A stretch of 47,242 nt of DNA. Origin: Oxalobacteraceae bacterium (GTDB lineage Bacteria; Pseudomonadota; Gammaproteobacteria; Burkholderiales; Burkholderiaceae_D). The notes under the pieces are model-generated. The model did not search any database. It was given only the letters and a program-made list of their open reading frames with translations, and had not been told where the DNA came from. Below, one piece after another: positions 24,568 to 35,541 of this stretch; within the stretch, counting starts at the first letter, position 1, and each line of letters begins with the position of its first letter. The position numbers and the translations under genes are program-made. Location of the stretch: positions 1 to 47,242 of the forward strand of contig JAIXXN010000043.1 in NCBI GenBank assembly GCA_027490725.1. The letters are read 5' to 3'.

Positions 24568-26931
24568 ATGCGCACCATTGCCCGTCCCCTGCTGTTAAGC
24601 ACACTGATTTCCACCATTGTCCTGCCCGCCTTCGCCCAGCAAGTGGCCGCTGACGGCGAACTGCAATCGGTGTTAGTCACCGGCACGTATGCCAAAAATC
24701 GCCGTACCGTCGATTCCGAATCGCCGGTCGATATCATCAGCGCCCGCGAACTGCAAGCCAGCGGCTCGACCGAACTGGCGACCGTGCTGGGTCGCTTGCT
24801 GCCCTCGATTAATTTCCCGCGTCCCTCCGGCGCTGACGCCAGCGATGCGGTGCGTCCGGCGCAGCTGCGCGGCCTGTCGCCCGATCAGACGCTGGTACTG
24901 ATCAACGGCAAACGCCGTCATAGCTCGGCCGTGGTCAACGTTAATGGCACGCAAGGCCGTGGCTCGGCGCCAGTCGATCTGAACGCAATTCCCCTGTCGG
25001 CTATCGATCACATCGAAGTGCTGCGCGATGGCGCTGCAGCCCAGTACGGTTCGGATGCGATTGCCGGCGTGATCAACGTCATCCTGAAAAAAGGCGCAGG
25101 CGGTGGCGATGCCGAAGTCGGCGTGGGCGAATACCAGCAACGCGACGGCAAGCAACGTAACCTGCGTGGTTCGACCGGCTTTAATCTCGGCGATCAGGGC
25201 TGGGTCCGGGTAGCACTGGAAGCCGCCGACCGCGATCCGACCAACCGTGCCGGCGCCGATTTGCGCAATCCGGCCGAGCCACGCTACGGTAAAGTCAACC
25301 AGCGTTTCGGTGATCCGGAAACCCGTCCGCGCAGCGTCTTCGTGAACAGCCAGTACCGTATCAACGACGATATCGACTGGTACGCCTTCGCCAACTACGG
25401 CCAGCGCAATACCTCGGCAGCGGCCACCTGGCGCACCGCCCTGAACGGCACCGCCCAGCGCACCCCGCTGTATCCGGAAGGTTTCCTGCCGCTGGAAAAC
25501 AGCGAATCGCAAGACACCTCGCTGGTCACCGGCCTGCGCGGCGAAGCCGCTGGCTGGCGCTGGGACGCCAGCCTGAACTACGGCAAGAATGAATTCCAGA
25601 TCGACCTCGATCACACCGTCAACCAGTCGCTGGGCGCTGCCAGCCCGACCCACTTCTACGCCGGTAAGCTGATCAACACCCAGCAACTGTTCAATCTGGA
25701 TCTGGCGCGCGAGTACCCGATGGCAGCGTTCAGCGGCCCGCTGACAGTCGCCGTCGGTGCCGAAGCCCGTCACGAGAACTATGAAATCGGTGCCGGTACC
25801 GAGGCATCGTACAGCGGCAGCGGCGCGCAAGGCTTCTCCGGTTTCCGTCCCGTCAATGCCGGTAGCAACAGCCGCCACAATGAATCGGTCTACCTGAATC
25901 TGGAAGCCGATATCACCCGCCAGTTCTCGGCCTCGACAGCCGTGCGTCACGAGCGCTATAGCGACTTCGGCAGCACCACCTCGGCCAAAGGTTCGGCACG
26001 CTATGCTTTCAGCGAAGGCTTCTCGCTGCGCGGTACGGCCTCGTCGGGCTTCCGTGCTCCCTCGCTGGCACAGCAGTTCTACACCATCACCACCACCAAT
26101 TTCTCGGTCGTGAATGGCGTCAACACCCCGATCGAAACCGGCACCTTTGCCGTCGGCAGTGCCGCCGCAGCGGCACTCGGCGCAACCCCGCTGAAAGCCG
26201 AGAAAGCCCGTAACTACAGCCTCGGCATCCAGCTGGCACCGCTCGCCAACTGGACCACCACCTTTGATGCCTACCGCATCGACATCGACGACCGGATTGC
26301 CCTGTCGGCCAATATGACCTTGTCACCTGCCCTGCAGGCAGCACTGGCCAAACAGAGCATTCTGGTCGGTGCGGGACGCTACTTCACCAACGCCATCGAT
26401 ACCCGCACCACCGGCGTCGATGTGGTCAGCACCTACCGTCTGGATCTGGCCAGTGCCGGCCGCTACGACTTCACGCTGGCCTACAACCACAATAAGAACT
26501 CGCTGGAACATGTGAACGCCAATCCGGCGATTCTGACGGCGAATAATCTGACCCTGATCGACCGTCAGACCATCAACCGTCTGACGGTGGGTTCGCCGAA
26601 AGATAAGCTGAGTCTGGCGGCTGATGCCAACTGGGGCAACTGGTCGGCCCGCAGTGTGGTGACCCGCTACGGCAGCTTCACCGTGCCGCAGAACAATGCC
26701 ACGCTGGATCAGGTCTACGATCCGCAATGGGTGCTGGATCTGTCGGCCAGCGTCAAGCTGGGCAGCAACTGGCGTCTGAGTGCTGGGGTCGACAACGCCA
26801 CCAACCGCTATCCGGATCAGGTCACCTCCGCAGGCAACCTGAACAACAATGGCATCAACCCGTATAGCGGCTTTGCACCGAACGGCTTCAGCGGTCGCTA
26901 CTACTACGCCAAAGCCGCCTACAACTGGTAA
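24568..26931 (+). CDS. TonB-dependent outer-membrane receptor
   Basis: A signal peptide (MRTIARPLLLSTLISTIVLPAFA) is followed by a TonB-box-like stretch (ELQSVLVTGTY). The plug domain (PVDIISARELQASGST ... VLINGKRRHSS ... IEVLRDGAAAQYGSDAIAGVINVILKK) and a beta-barrel of about 600 residues come next. The protein ends in an aromatic residue (AKAAYNW), the outer-membrane assembly signal. The RRHSSAVVNVNGTQGRGSAPVDLN block is typical of a subgroup whose substrates are mostly unknown. There is no siderophore or regulator gene nearby, so the ligand cannot be inferred. Confidence 0.95.
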   Translation: MRTIARPLLLSTLISTIVLPAFAQQVAADGELQSVLVTGTYAKNRRTVDSESPVDIISARELQASGSTELATVLGRLLPSINFPRPSGADASDAVRPAQLRGLSPDQTLVLINGKRRHSSAVVNVNGTQGRGSAPVDLNAIPLSAIDHIEVLRDGAAAQYGSDAIAGVINVILKKGAGGGDAEVGVGEYQQRDGKQRNLRGSTGFNLGDQGWVRVALEAADRDPTNRAGADLRNPAEPRYGKVNQRFGDPETRPRSVFVNSQYRINDDIDWYAFANYGQRNTSAAATWRTALNGTAQRTPLYPEGFLPLENSESQDTSLVTGLRGEAAGWRWDASLNYGKNEFQIDLDHTVNQSLGAASPTHFYAGKLINTQQLFNLDLAREYPMAAFSGPLTVAVGAEARHENYEIGAGTEASYSGSGAQGFSGFRPVNAGSNSRHNESVYLNLEADITRQFSASTAVRHERYSDFGSTTSAKGSARYAFSEGFSLRGTASSGFRAPSLAQQFYTITTTNFSVVNGVNTPIETGTFAVGSAAAAALGATPLKAEKARNYSLGIQLAPLANWTTTFDAYRIDIDDRIALSANMTLSPALQAALAKQSILVGAGRYFTNAIDTRTTGVDVVSTYRLDLASAGRYDFTLAYNHNKNSLEHVNANPAILTANNLTLIDRQTINRLTVGSPKDKLSLAADANWGNWSARSVVTRYGSFTVPQNNATLDQVYDPQWVLDLSASVKLGSNWRLSAGVDNATNRYPDQVTSAGNLNNNGINPYSGFAPNGFSGRYYYAKAAYNW

Positions 26932-27371
26932 CACGCTCCCGCCAAATCAGTGCGGCGTTCCGTCCGCACTGATGAAGCCTGTGCGAAACCACGCCCACCG
27001 TGCGGCTGGAACGCTCCCGATGGCCCATGGCAATCCAATGCCATCGCGTGACGATGCTAAGTGTCGGCCTGCATCTGCACCACCAGAACAGACCGGTGCG
27101 CAATCATCTTGAGCCGGGCGCCTAGCTGCCAGCCCATATCCTCATTGATACATCACTACTTCCAAGGGATAGCGCCCCCACTACGCCTTGTGCCATAGCC
27201 ACCGCTCGGTCGACTGGCAAGAAATTATCAATCGAATAACAAAATTAAAGCAAAATGCGCATCTTCAGATGCTTGTAGTCAATATGTGGTAACTTTTGCC
27301 TCTGAGAATTTTTTGCACCTCCGCCCAGCGCTTGAACACGGCGTTTTCACTTTTGACTGGCCCCTTCCACC
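26932..27371. other. 440-bp intergenic region
   Basis: The left part holds the receptor terminator hairpin (26946-26973). The right part is AT-rich (27220-27300) and contains the small inverted repeat GCATCT/AGATGC at 27259-27272, which could be a regulator site for the Stealth gene. I see no coding sequence or RNA gene here. Confidence 0.5.
26946..26973 (+). terminator. Terminator hairpin of the TonB receptor gene
   Basis: ATCAGTGCGG and CCGCACTGAT form a perfect 10-bp stem with an 8-nt loop, 14 nt after the stop codon. No T-run follows, as with several other hairpins in this window. Confidence 0.65.
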
Positions 27372-28370
27372 GTGAGTTCGTCGATCCCCTCCTCGCTTGC
27401 CGCACCGATAGACATCGTCTATCTGTGGGTCAATGGCGCCGATCCGGCCTGGAATGACAAGCGCCAGCAGGCCTTGCGAAGTGCCGCGTCCACCCATCAG
27501 GACGAACTGGCCCGCTACGGCGACGTCGCCGGACGTTACCGCGACAATGGCGAATTGCGTTTCAATTTACGGGCGCTGGAGAAGTTCTTTCCCGAGCATG
27601 GCCATATCTATCTGGTCACCGATGGCCAGCGGCCCAGCTGGCTGAAAGACCATGCCCGCCTGACCCTGATCGACCATGCCGATCTGATGCCCGCCGCCGC
27701 GCTGCCAGTCTTCGATTCCGGCCATATCGAATCCTATCTGCACCACATCCCGGGGCTGGCCGAACGCTTCATCTACCTGAATGACGATGTATTCTTCGGC
27801 GCTGCCGTCGATCCCGCACTGTGGTTTGGCGACGCTGGTGTGGCAGTCTTTTTCGACACCGATATCGTGCCGGAAGACCAGCAACTGGTGGCGCACGAGA
27901 CGGCGCTGGTGAATGCCTCGGTACTGTCGCGTAGCTGGTTGTCCGAGCGCTATCCGCACTATCGCCATGCCAGCAGCATTTTTGCCCACTCGCCAAGACC
28001 AATGTTCAAGAGTTTGCTGCAGGAGCTGGAACAGAGCGCACCGGAACTGTTCGCGCAGGCGCGTCAGACCGTGTTCCGTTCATGGAAGGTGCCGCCGCTG
28101 CTACCGGATCTGGTGCCGCGCTGGATGCTGCATACCGGGTATGCGGCGTTGCAGGATATCGAACCGATCTATATCTGCAGTGGCGCCGCAGACGCCCAGC
28201 AGCAATTCGAACACCTGATGCAGCAGTTCGGTCAGGTGCCATTTTTCTGCATCAACGACACCAGCGATGACGCACACAGCGATGCGCCGCAATTGCGTTC
28301 CATCGCCAGCACGCTCGGTGCGCTATTACCCGAACCCTCCTCGTTCGAGTGTGACGCAGCAGCGTGCTAG
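27372..28370 (+). CDS. Stealth-type sugar-phosphate transferase
   Basis: Stealth proteins transfer hexose-1-phosphate in capsule or other surface polysaccharide synthesis and are related to the eukaryotic GlcNAc-1-phosphotransferase. All four conserved regions are visible: CR1 IDIVYLWVNGADPAW, CR2 RYRDNGELRFNLRAL ... ERFIYLNDDVFFG, CR3 FAHSPRPMFK and CR4 VPFFCINDT. The 332-residue length fits a single-domain member. The start is a GTG at 27372 without a clear ribosome binding site. No other polysaccharide gene is within the window, so this is an orphan. Confidence 0.88.
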   Translation: MSSSIPSSLAAPIDIVYLWVNGADPAWNDKRQQALRSAASTHQDELARYGDVAGRYRDNGELRFNLRALEKFFPEHGHIYLVTDGQRPSWLKDHARLTLIDHADLMPAAALPVFDSGHIESYLHHIPGLAERFIYLNDDVFFGAAVDPALWFGDAGVAVFFDTDIVPEDQQLVAHETALVNASVLSRSWLSERYPHYRHASSIFAHSPRPMFKSLLQELEQSAPELFAQARQTVFRSWKVPPLLPDLVPRWMLHTGYAALQDIEPIYICSGAADAQQQFEHLMQQFGQVPFFCINDTSDDAHSDAPQLRSIASTLGALLPEPSSFECDAAAC

Positions 28371-28379
28371 CCAGCAGCC

Positions 28380-29308
28380 TTAGTTCAGCTCACCGCCATT
28401 GAGCGCGGCGTCGATGTCGGCGCGCGTTAAGTCCGGCGCGAACTGCTGGATGAAGTGGTAGGCGTAGGAGCGCAGATAGGCGCCGCGCCGCACTGCCAGC
28501 CGGGTAGTGTTCTGGGCAAACAGATGCGACGCTTCCACCGCGCGCATGCCCTTGTCACGACCATGATCGAAGGCCATCGAGGCGACGATACCCACACCGA
28601 GGCCCAGCGCCACATACTGCTTGATCACGTCCGAGTCCATTGCCGTCAGCACGATGTCCGGTTTCACGCCAGCCTGTGCAAAGGCGGCATCAATATGGCC
28701 GCGCCCCGTGAAGCCCACATCGTAGGTAATCAGCGGGAACTCGGCCAGGTCTTCCAGCCGGATCGGGCTGCGGCTCAGCAGCGGGTGGCCGTCCGGTACC
28801 ACGATCAGGTGGCTCCAGCGGTAGCACGGGAACGACACCAGATCGGGGAACTGCGACAAGCCTTCGGTAGCAATGCCGATATCGGTCTTGCCTGACAAAA
28901 TCCATTCGGCGATGTGTTCCGGCGCGCTCTGCTGCAGGGCGATGCGCACATCCGGATAGGCCGTACGGAAACCCTGCACCACCTTCGGCAAGGCATAACG
29001 CGCCTGCGTGTGGGTCGCTGCCACACTGAGCGTGCCGCTTTGCTGGCCGGTGTATTCGAGACTGGCCTGTTGCAGATTTTCCGCTTCGATCAGCAAGCGC
29101 TCAATAATTTTCAGGATACCTTTGCCCGGCTCTGTCATGCCGGTCAGGCGCTTGCCATTACGTTCGAAAATCACCACGCCGAGCTCATCTTCGAGCTCGC
29201 GGATCTGGCGACTCACCCCCGGTTGCGAGGTGAACAGTGCGTTCGCCACTTCCGTCAGGTTATAGCCGCGCCGGGCCGCTTCGCGGATCGAGCGTAATTG
29301 CTGGAAAT

Positions 29309-29312
<4 letters not shown>
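28380..29312 (-). CDS. cysB: CysB-type LysR-family regulator of sulfur assimilation
   Basis: The N-terminal helix-turn-helix ([23 protein letters not shown]...[17 protein letters not shown]) and the effector domain ([40 protein letters not shown]) match CysB/Cbl proteins. These activate sulfate uptake and reduction genes and respond to N-acetylserine or sulfate-derived signals. Its start overlaps the cysA stop by 4 nt (ATGA), so it is the last gene of the cysTWA unit. It probably controls that unit, an arrangement common in Burkholderiales. Confidence 0.93.
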
Positions 29313-30379
<1,067 letters not shown>

Positions 30380-30381
30380 GA

Positions 30382-31272
30382 TTACTCCGTAGGACGTACA
30401 TCGTCAGCGCGGTTTTCGTTGAGGCGCCAGGCGACAAAAGATTTCAGCGCCAGCGTCACCAGTGCTAGCAGAGCCAGCAGCGAGGCCACGGCAAAGGCGG
30501 CGGCAAAGTTGTATTCGTTGTAGAGAATTTCCACCTGCAGCGGCACGGTGTTGGTTTCGCCACGGATATGGCCGGACACCACCGAGACGGCGCCGAACTC
30601 GCCCATGGCGCGGGCATTACACAGAATCACGCCGTACAGCAGACCCCATTTGATATTCGGCAGCGTCACGCGGCGGAAGGTGTCCCAGCCGGAAGCGCCC
30701 AGCACAATCGCCGCTTCCTCTTCTTCGCTACCCTGGGCCTGCATCAGCGGAATCAGCTCGCGGGCCACAAACGGGAAGGTCACGAAGACGGTCGCCAGCA
30801 CGATGCCCGGCACCGCAAACAGAATCTTGATTTCATGGGCCTGCAGCCATGGCCCGAACCAGCCTTGCGCGCCAAACAGCAGCACGTAGATCAGGCCGGA
30901 AATCACGGGCGAGACAGAGAACGGCAGATCGATCAGGGTCAGCAGAATGCTCTTGCCGCGGAACTCGAACTTGGCGATACACCACGAAGCGGCGATACCG
31001 AAGACCAGATTCAGCGGTACCGCAATCACGGCGGTAATCAGGGTCAGCTTGATCGCAGCCAGCGCATCTTCTTCGATAATGGCCGCCACATAGGCTTCCC
31101 AGCCCTTGCGGAACGCTTCCGCAAACACTGCTACCAGCGGTACGAACAGGAACAGCGTCAGGAAGGTCAGCGCGATCGCGATCAGCACCGCGCGCACCCA
31201 GCGCGGCTCCAGAATTTGCGGTGGCGCCGGCAGTTCGCCGCGCTGGATAGGATTACTCGGCAAGGCGCTCAT
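30382..31272 (-). CDS. cysW: Sulfate ABC transporter permease CysW
   Basis: The 296-residue inner-membrane permease has about six helices ([35 protein letters not shown] and others). It carries the EAA-type coupling loop [20 protein letters not shown] that contacts CysA. It overlaps the cysT stop by 4 nt (ATGA) and is followed 2 nt later by cysA. With CysT it forms the membrane pore for sulfate. Confidence 0.94.
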   Translation of the reverse strand: MSALPSNPIQRGELPAPPQILEPRWVRAVLIAIALTFLTLFLFVPLVAVFAEAFRKGWEAYVAAIIEEDALAAIKLTLITAVIAVPLNLVFGIAASWCIAKFEFRGKSILLTLIDLPFSVSPVISGLIYVLLFGAQGWFGPWLQAHEIKILFAVPGIVLATVFVTFPFVARELIPLMQAQGSEEEEAAIVLGASGWDTFRRVTLPNIKWGLLYGVILCNARAMGEFGAVSVVSGHIRGETNTVPLQVEILYNEYNFAAAFAVASLLALLALVTLALKSFVAWRLNENRADDVRPTE

Positions 31273-32135
31273 GCTTTCCCCGACTTTCCGCGAGCCCAGG
31301 CTTGCAACAGGTTAATCGTCAACAGCATCAGGAAGGACACCACCAGCATCACCACGGCAATCGCAGTGGCACCGGCATAGTCGTACTGCTCCAGTTTGGT
31401 GATGATGAACAGTGGCGTGATTTCCGAAATCATCGGCATATTGCCGGCAATGAAAATGACCGAACCGTACTCGCCGGTGGCGCGCGCAAAGGCCAGCGCA
31501 AAGCCGGTCATCAGCGATGGCAGAATGGTCGGGAACACCACCCGGCTAAAGGTCTGCCAGGCACTGGCACCGAGACTGGCGGCCGCTTCTTCGAGCTCGC
31601 GTTCGGCATCTTCCAGCACTGGCTGCACGGTACGCACCACGAAAGGCAAACCGATAAAAGTCAGCGCAATCACCACACCGATCGGCGTGAACGCCACTTT
31701 CAGACCAAACGTGCCTTCGATGACGCGGCCAAACCAGCCATTCGCCGAATACAGCGCCGTCAGGGTAATGCCAGCCACCGCAGTCGGTAGCGCAAACGGC
31801 AGATCAACCAGCGCGTCGACGATGCGCTTGCCGGGGAATTCGTAACGTACCAGCACCCACGCCACCACCAGCCCGAACACGGCGTTGATGGATGCGCCCA
31901 GCAGCGAGGCACCGAAGGTCAGGCGGTAGGAGGCCATCACCCGGTCACTGGTCACGGCGTGCCAGAAGGCTTCCCAGGTCAGTGTGAAAGTTTTCAGGAA
32001 GACCGCTGACAACGGGATCAGGACGATCAGGGTCAGGTAGAAAATCGTGAACCCCAGCGACAGCCGGAAGCCCGGCATGACGCGGTATGGTGCGCCCTGC
32101 CTGACTGCTGCGGGCGCAGTGAGAACTGCAGACAT
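31269..32135 (-). CDS. cysT: Sulfate ABC transporter permease CysT (CysU)
   Basis: This 288-residue permease is the first gene of the cysT-cysW-cysA-cysB unit. It has about six membrane helices and the coupling loop [23 protein letters not shown]. The family is identified by [25 protein letters not shown] and [16 protein letters not shown]. The upstream 136-bp region holds AT-rich sequence with a motif shared with the sbp promoter region (32200-32212), fitting CysB control. Confidence 0.94.
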   Translation of the reverse strand: MSAVLTAPAAVRQGAPYRVMPGFRLSLGFTIFYLTLIVLIPLSAVFLKTFTLTWEAFWHAVTSDRVMASYRLTFGASLLGASINAVFGLVVAWVLVRYEFPGKRIVDALVDLPFALPTAVAGITLTALYSANGWFGRVIEGTFGLKVAFTPIGVVIALTFIGLPFVVRTVQPVLEDAERELEEAAASLGASAWQTFSRVVFPTILPSLMTGFALAFARATGEYGSVIFIAGNMPMISEITPLFIITKLEQYDYAGATAIAVVMLVVSFLMLLTINLLQAWARGKSGKA

Positions 32136-32199
32136 AAATGCTCCCTTATTACAAATTCTTCTATAAGGGCGTCATATTCTCACTGAAGCTTCATATTCC

Positions 32200-32212
32200 A
32201 AACGAAGCTTTT
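32200..32212. promoter_or_regulatory. Shared 13-bp motif upstream of cysT, candidate CysB-related site
   Basis: AAACGAAGCTTTT occurs here and again exactly upstream of sbp (34989-35001). A related palindrome TGAAGCTTCA lies a little to its left. The position in the cysT leader, about 65-77 nt before the start, fits an activator site. Assignment to CysB is inference from the neighbouring cysB gene. Confidence 0.5.
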
Positions 32213-32271
32213 TCTATTTGGTTAGATGTTTCTGCTATATAGCGTTCAGAGCGGCATTCTGCGCGGCGCCC

Positions 32272-33051
32272 TCAGAACACCAGCTTGGCGGCCACCGCCA
32301 CCAGCGTGCAGGCCAGCAGGCCGCGTAGCAAGCGCTCCGGCACGGCACGGGCGGCATAGGAGCCGATGGTGATGCCCGGCAGCGAACCGACCAGCAGGGT
32401 CAGCAGCAAGGTCCAGTTGATCGAGCCCAGCCACCAGTGCCCCACCGCCGCAATCGCCGTCAGCGGCACGGCATAGGCGATGTCGGTACCCGCCACTTCG
32501 GCTGGTGTCAGCCGCGGATACAGCATCACCAGCAGGGTGGCACCGATGGCGCCGGCGCCGATCGAGGAAATGGTTACCAGCGTACCGAGCACGGCACCGG
32601 AAATAATCGTCGCCCACACCAGCCGGTCGCCTTGCAACTGGCGTTCCGGATGCGTGTTTATCCACGCCAGCATTTTGCTACGGAACAGAATCGCTACCAC
32701 GGTCAGCAACACCGAACCGGCAATCATATACTTGATGAGCTGGCCGATATCCTTGTTGAGCGTGCCGAAATGCTTGAGCGAGAAACTGGCCAGCAAGGCT
32801 GCCGGGAGCGCGCCCAAACACAGGCGGCGCACAATTTCCCAGTGCACCGTACCGCGCAGGCGGTGCGTGAAGGTACCCACGCCTTTGGTGAGCGAAGCAA
32901 ACGCCAGATCGGTCCCCACCGCAACGGCAGGCGAGACCCCGAACAGCAGCGTCAACAGCGGCGTCATCAGCGATCCGCCGCCCACGCCGGTCATCCCGAC
33001 CAGCAAACCTACGGCAAACCCTGATGCGACAAACGACAAATCCATAACCAT
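32272..33051 (-). CDS. TauE/SafE-family membrane permease, probable sulfur-compound exporter
   Basis: The 259-residue protein has about eight hydrophobic helices and the family repeats GxxxGxxGVGGGSLMTPLL (N-terminal) and ISSIGAGAIGATLLV (central). TauE/SafE proteins move sulfite, sulfoacetate or other organic anions across the inner membrane. The setting between the sulfate binding-protein gene and the permease genes points to sulfite or sulfonate handling. It lies on the same strand as its neighbours, about 70 nt after the peroxiredoxin gene. Confidence 0.88.
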   Translation of the reverse strand: MVMDLSFVASGFAVGLLVGMTGVGGGSLMTPLLTLLFGVSPAVAVGTDLAFASLTKGVGTFTHRLRGTVHWEIVRRLCLGALPAALLASFSLKHFGTLNKDIGQLIKYMIAGSVLLTVVAILFRSKMLAWINTHPERQLQGDRLVWATIISGAVLGTLVTISSIGAGAIGATLLVMLYPRLTPAEVAGTDIAYAVPLTAIAAVGHWWLGSINWTLLLTLLVGSLPGITIGSYAARAVPERLLRGLLACTLVAVAAKLVF

Positions 33052-33124
33052 CCCCCAAGAGTAGACGGCAGAGTACCGACTCTTGGGGGAGATCCCAACA
33101 ACGCAATCTTTATTTGCTTATGCG

Positions 33125-33763
33125 TTATTTATTGGGTTGCGGCGTGACGCGCAGGTAAGGACGGGCCGCGGTATAGCCTTTCGGATACTTCTGCTTGAGC
33201 ACTTCCGGATCCTGTACCGTCAGCGGAATGATGACATCGTCGCCATCTTTCCAGTTGCCCGGGGTGGCCACGGTGTAGGCATCGGTCAGTTGTAGCGCAT
33301 CGATGACGCGTAGTACTTCGTCGAAATTACGGCCCGTGCTCATCGGATAAGTAATGCTCAGGCGCACCTTCTTGGCCGGATCGATCACGAACAGGGTCCG
33401 CACGGTAGCCGTGGCGGAAGCGTTCGGGTGGATCATGTCGTACAGGCCAGACACCTTACGATCCGCATCGGCAATAATCGGGAACCCGACCACGGTGTTC
33501 TGGGTGGCTTCGATATCGCCTATCCATTCCAGATGGGAAGCTGCCGGATCGACCGACAGGGCAATCGCTTTCACATTGCGCTTGTCAAATTCCGGTTTCA
33601 GTTTGGCCGTCAGGCCCAGTTCAGTGGTGCAGACCGGCGTAAAGTCGGCCGGGTGCGAGAACAGCACCACCCACGAATCACCGGCCCACTCGTGGAAATG
33701 CAGCGGTCCGATGGAAGAGTCTTGTTCGAAATCAGGGGCAATATCGCCCAGTCGTATGGTCAT
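33125..33763 (-). CDS. 1-Cys peroxiredoxin (Prx6/LsfA type)
   Basis: The active site PVCTTE with C45 in HPADFTPVCTTELG, the partner PLSFHEWAGDSW-like start (here PLHFHEWAGDSW) and the long C-terminal domain (PGNWKDGDDVIIPL ... YLRVTPQP) define the 1-Cys Prx6 class. The 212-residue length is usual. It reduces hydroperoxides in the cytoplasm. In Pseudomonas, LsfA of this class is induced by sulfate starvation, which fits its place between sbp and the sulfate permease genes. Confidence 0.92.
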   Translation of the reverse strand: MTIRLGDIAPDFEQDSSIGPLHFHEWAGDSWVVLFSHPADFTPVCTTELGLTAKLKPEFDKRNVKAIALSVDPAASHLEWIGDIEATQNTVVGFPIIADADRKVSGLYDMIHPNASATATVRTLFVIDPAKKVRLSITYPMSTGRNFDEVLRVIDALQLTDAYTVATPGNWKDGDDVIIPLTVQDPEVLKQKYPKGYTAARPYLRVTPQPNK

Positions 33764-33933
33764 TTCAGCTCCAGATTGTCGTAATTAGCAGTGTTAATAC
33801 ACACAAAGTCATCCTCAAAGGCGAGACTATTCTGCGCCTTTTCTACTAAAAAATATAATGTTTCCAGACCTTGCCGCCAGTCACCGAGTTTCGGCGCGGC
33901 ATTCCTGCGCTATTCCGCGCCCTCCAGCCATGT

Positions 33934-34935
33934 TTATTTTGGCTGGTAGATCTGGTCGAACAGGCCACCGTCGGCGAAGTGGGTCTTCTGCGCCCTGGTC
34001 CAGTCACCGGCCACCTGTGCCAGCGTGAACAGTTTCACGTTGGGGAACTGGGCAGCGTACTTCTTGGCTTCTTTCTCGACGGCTGGACGGTAGTAGTTCT
34101 TGGCGATGATTTCCTGCGCTGCATCGGTGTACAGGAATTTCAGGTAGGCTTCCGCGACCTGACGGGTACCGCGCTTGTCGACTACTTTATCCACCACGGC
34201 CACTGGTGGCTCGGCCAGAATCGACACGGAAGGCGCGATGATGTCGAACTTGGTAGGGCCCAGTTCCTTAATTGCCAGCAGCGCTTCGTTTTCCCACGCA
34301 ATCAGCACGTCACCGATGCCGCGTTCGACGAAGGTGGTGGTGGCGCCACGGGCACCGGAATCAAGTACCGGCACGTTTTTGTACAGTTTGCTCAGGAATT
34401 CCTTGGCCGACGCTTCCGTACCGCCCGGCTGACGCAAGGCGTAACCGTAGGCTGCCAGGTGATTCCAGCGTGCACCTCCGGAGGTTTTCGGATTCGGGGT
34501 AATCACGGCCACGCCCGGTTTGACCAGATCATTCCAGTCCTTGATACCTTTCGGATTACCTTTGCGTACCAGGAACACGATGGTCGAGGTGTACGGGGTG
34601 CTGTTGTGCTGCAGCTTTTTCTGCCAGTCGGCGCCCAGCAGTTTGTGTTCGGCAATTGCGTCGATGTCATAGGCCAGCGCCAGCGACACCACATCGGCTT
34701 CCAGACCGTCGATCACGGCACGGCCCTGCTTGCCCGAACCACCGTGCGACTGCTTGATTTTCAGCGTGTCGCCGGTTTTAGCTTTCCATTGTTTGGCGAA
34801 TTCGGTGTTGATGTCCTGATACAGCTCGCGGGTCGGATCATAGGAAACATTCAACAGAGAAATTTCTGCTGCCAGCGCTGGTGCGGCGGCGGTAATGGCA
34901 AAAATGGCGGCGGCGATAATTTTCTTGGACAACAT
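33934..34935 (-). CDS. sbp: Periplasmic sulfate-binding protein
   Basis: A signal peptide ([22 protein letters not shown]) precedes a 310-residue binding domain. It has the family marks [40 protein letters not shown] and [19 protein letters not shown], which form the sulfate pocket of Sbp/CysP. It delivers sulfate to CysTW. It is separated from the permease genes by the peroxiredoxin and TauE genes, and has its own leader with the 13-bp shared motif. Confidence 0.95.
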   Translation of the reverse strand: MLSKKIIAAAIFAITAAAPALAAEISLLNVSYDPTRELYQDINTEFAKQWKAKTGDTLKIKQSHGGSGKQGRAVIDGLEADVVSLALAYDIDAIAEHKLLGADWQKKLQHNSTPYTSTIVFLVRKGNPKGIKDWNDLVKPGVAVITPNPKTSGGARWNHLAAYGYALRQPGGTEASAKEFLSKLYKNVPVLDSGARGATTTFVERGIGDVLIAWENEALLAIKELGPTKFDIIAPSVSILAEPPVAVVDKVVDKRGTRQVAEAYLKFLYTDAAQEIIAKNYYRPAVEKEAKKYAAQFPNVKLFTLAQVAGDWTRAQKTHFADGGLFDQIYQPK

Positions 34936-34988
34936 CGGATTCCCCTAAAAATGAAGGTCTCCAGATTACTGCGGTCCTTTATAGATGA

Positions 34989-35001
34989 AAACGAAGCTTT
35001 T
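34989..35001. promoter_or_regulatory. Shared 13-bp motif upstream of sbp, candidate CysB-related site
   Basis: The motif AAACGAAGCTTTT is identical to the one upstream of cysT. It lies about 54-66 nt before the sbp start, in an AT-rich stretch with several TATA-like words. The identical position-type in two sulfate uptake promoters suggests one regulator. Confidence 0.5.
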
Positions 35002-35055
35002 AGCAGTTCAATATATCAAAACCACATATAGCACCCATACCGGGCGCTGCAGCCG

Positions 35056-35451
35056 TCAGTAAAAACGGTTCACCAACACCACCGCCCATGCGGCGACGGC
35101 CAGCAGACAGGCCAGCAACACGGCGGCGCTACCGAAATCCTTGGCGTTCTTGGACAAGGGGTGCCGCTCGAGCGAGACCCGGTCGACCACCGCTTCAATC
35201 GAGGAATTAATCAGCTCGACGATCAGAATCAGCACCAGCACCGCGATCAACATCAATTTCTCGAAAGCCGAGATGCGCAGCGCCAGTGCGATCGCACTGC
35301 CAACCACCAGTACCCCGATTTCCTGCCGGAATGCTGCCTCGAAACGCCATGCAGCGCGCAGCCCGTCGCGCGAATAGCGCAGCGCAGCGAACACCCGTTT
35401 CAGGCCTGATTTACTTTTGAACTCACTGGTCGATTGCATGTTGTGCCACAT
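35056..35451 (-). CDS. dgkA: Diacylglycerol kinase, prokaryotic type
   Basis: DgkA is a small inner-membrane enzyme that phosphorylates diacylglycerol and so recycles it from phosphoglycerol transfer to surface glycans. The 131-residue protein has the conserved EAAFRQE, VELINSSIEAVVDR and LSKNAKDFGSAAV blocks and three membrane helices. A second in-frame ATG at 35439 (MQSTSEF) is possible. It diverges from the IclR-type gene. Confidence 0.93.
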   Translation of the reverse strand: MWHNMQSTSEFKSKSGLKRVFAALRYSRDGLRAAWRFEAAFRQEIGVLVVGSAIALALRISAFEKLMLIAVLVLILIVELINSSIEAVVDRVSLERHPLSKNAKDFGSAAVLLACLLAVAAWAVVLVNRFY

Positions 35452-35477
35452 TAGAAGGATGCCTCATTATGCATCAT

Positions 35478-35506
35478 TTCACATTGTTTTCACATTGTGG
35501 TATAAA
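35478..35506 (+). promoter_or_regulatory. Promoter of the IclR-type gene with a tandem operator-like repeat
   Basis: TTCACA and TATAAA are separated by exactly 17 nt, about 35 nt before the ATG. The decamer TTCACATTGT occurs twice in tandem (35478-35487 and 35489-35498), overlapping the -35 box and spacer. Spacing of one helical turn suggests a dimer-binding operator, perhaps for self-control of the regulator. Confidence 0.6.
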
Positions 35507-35541
35507 GAAGTCATCGCTTACCGCACTGCACCAACCACATC

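Noticed and set aside
24673..25950. A 425-residue open frame antisense to the TonB receptor gene
   Set aside because: It mirrors a strong coding gene in GC-rich DNA, has low-complexity Gly/Val/Arg composition and no start signal. The same holds for long antisense frames at 29237-30523, 33871-35031, 9366-10397 and 40713-41597. The exception is the short ORF at 9366-9497, which has its own good start.
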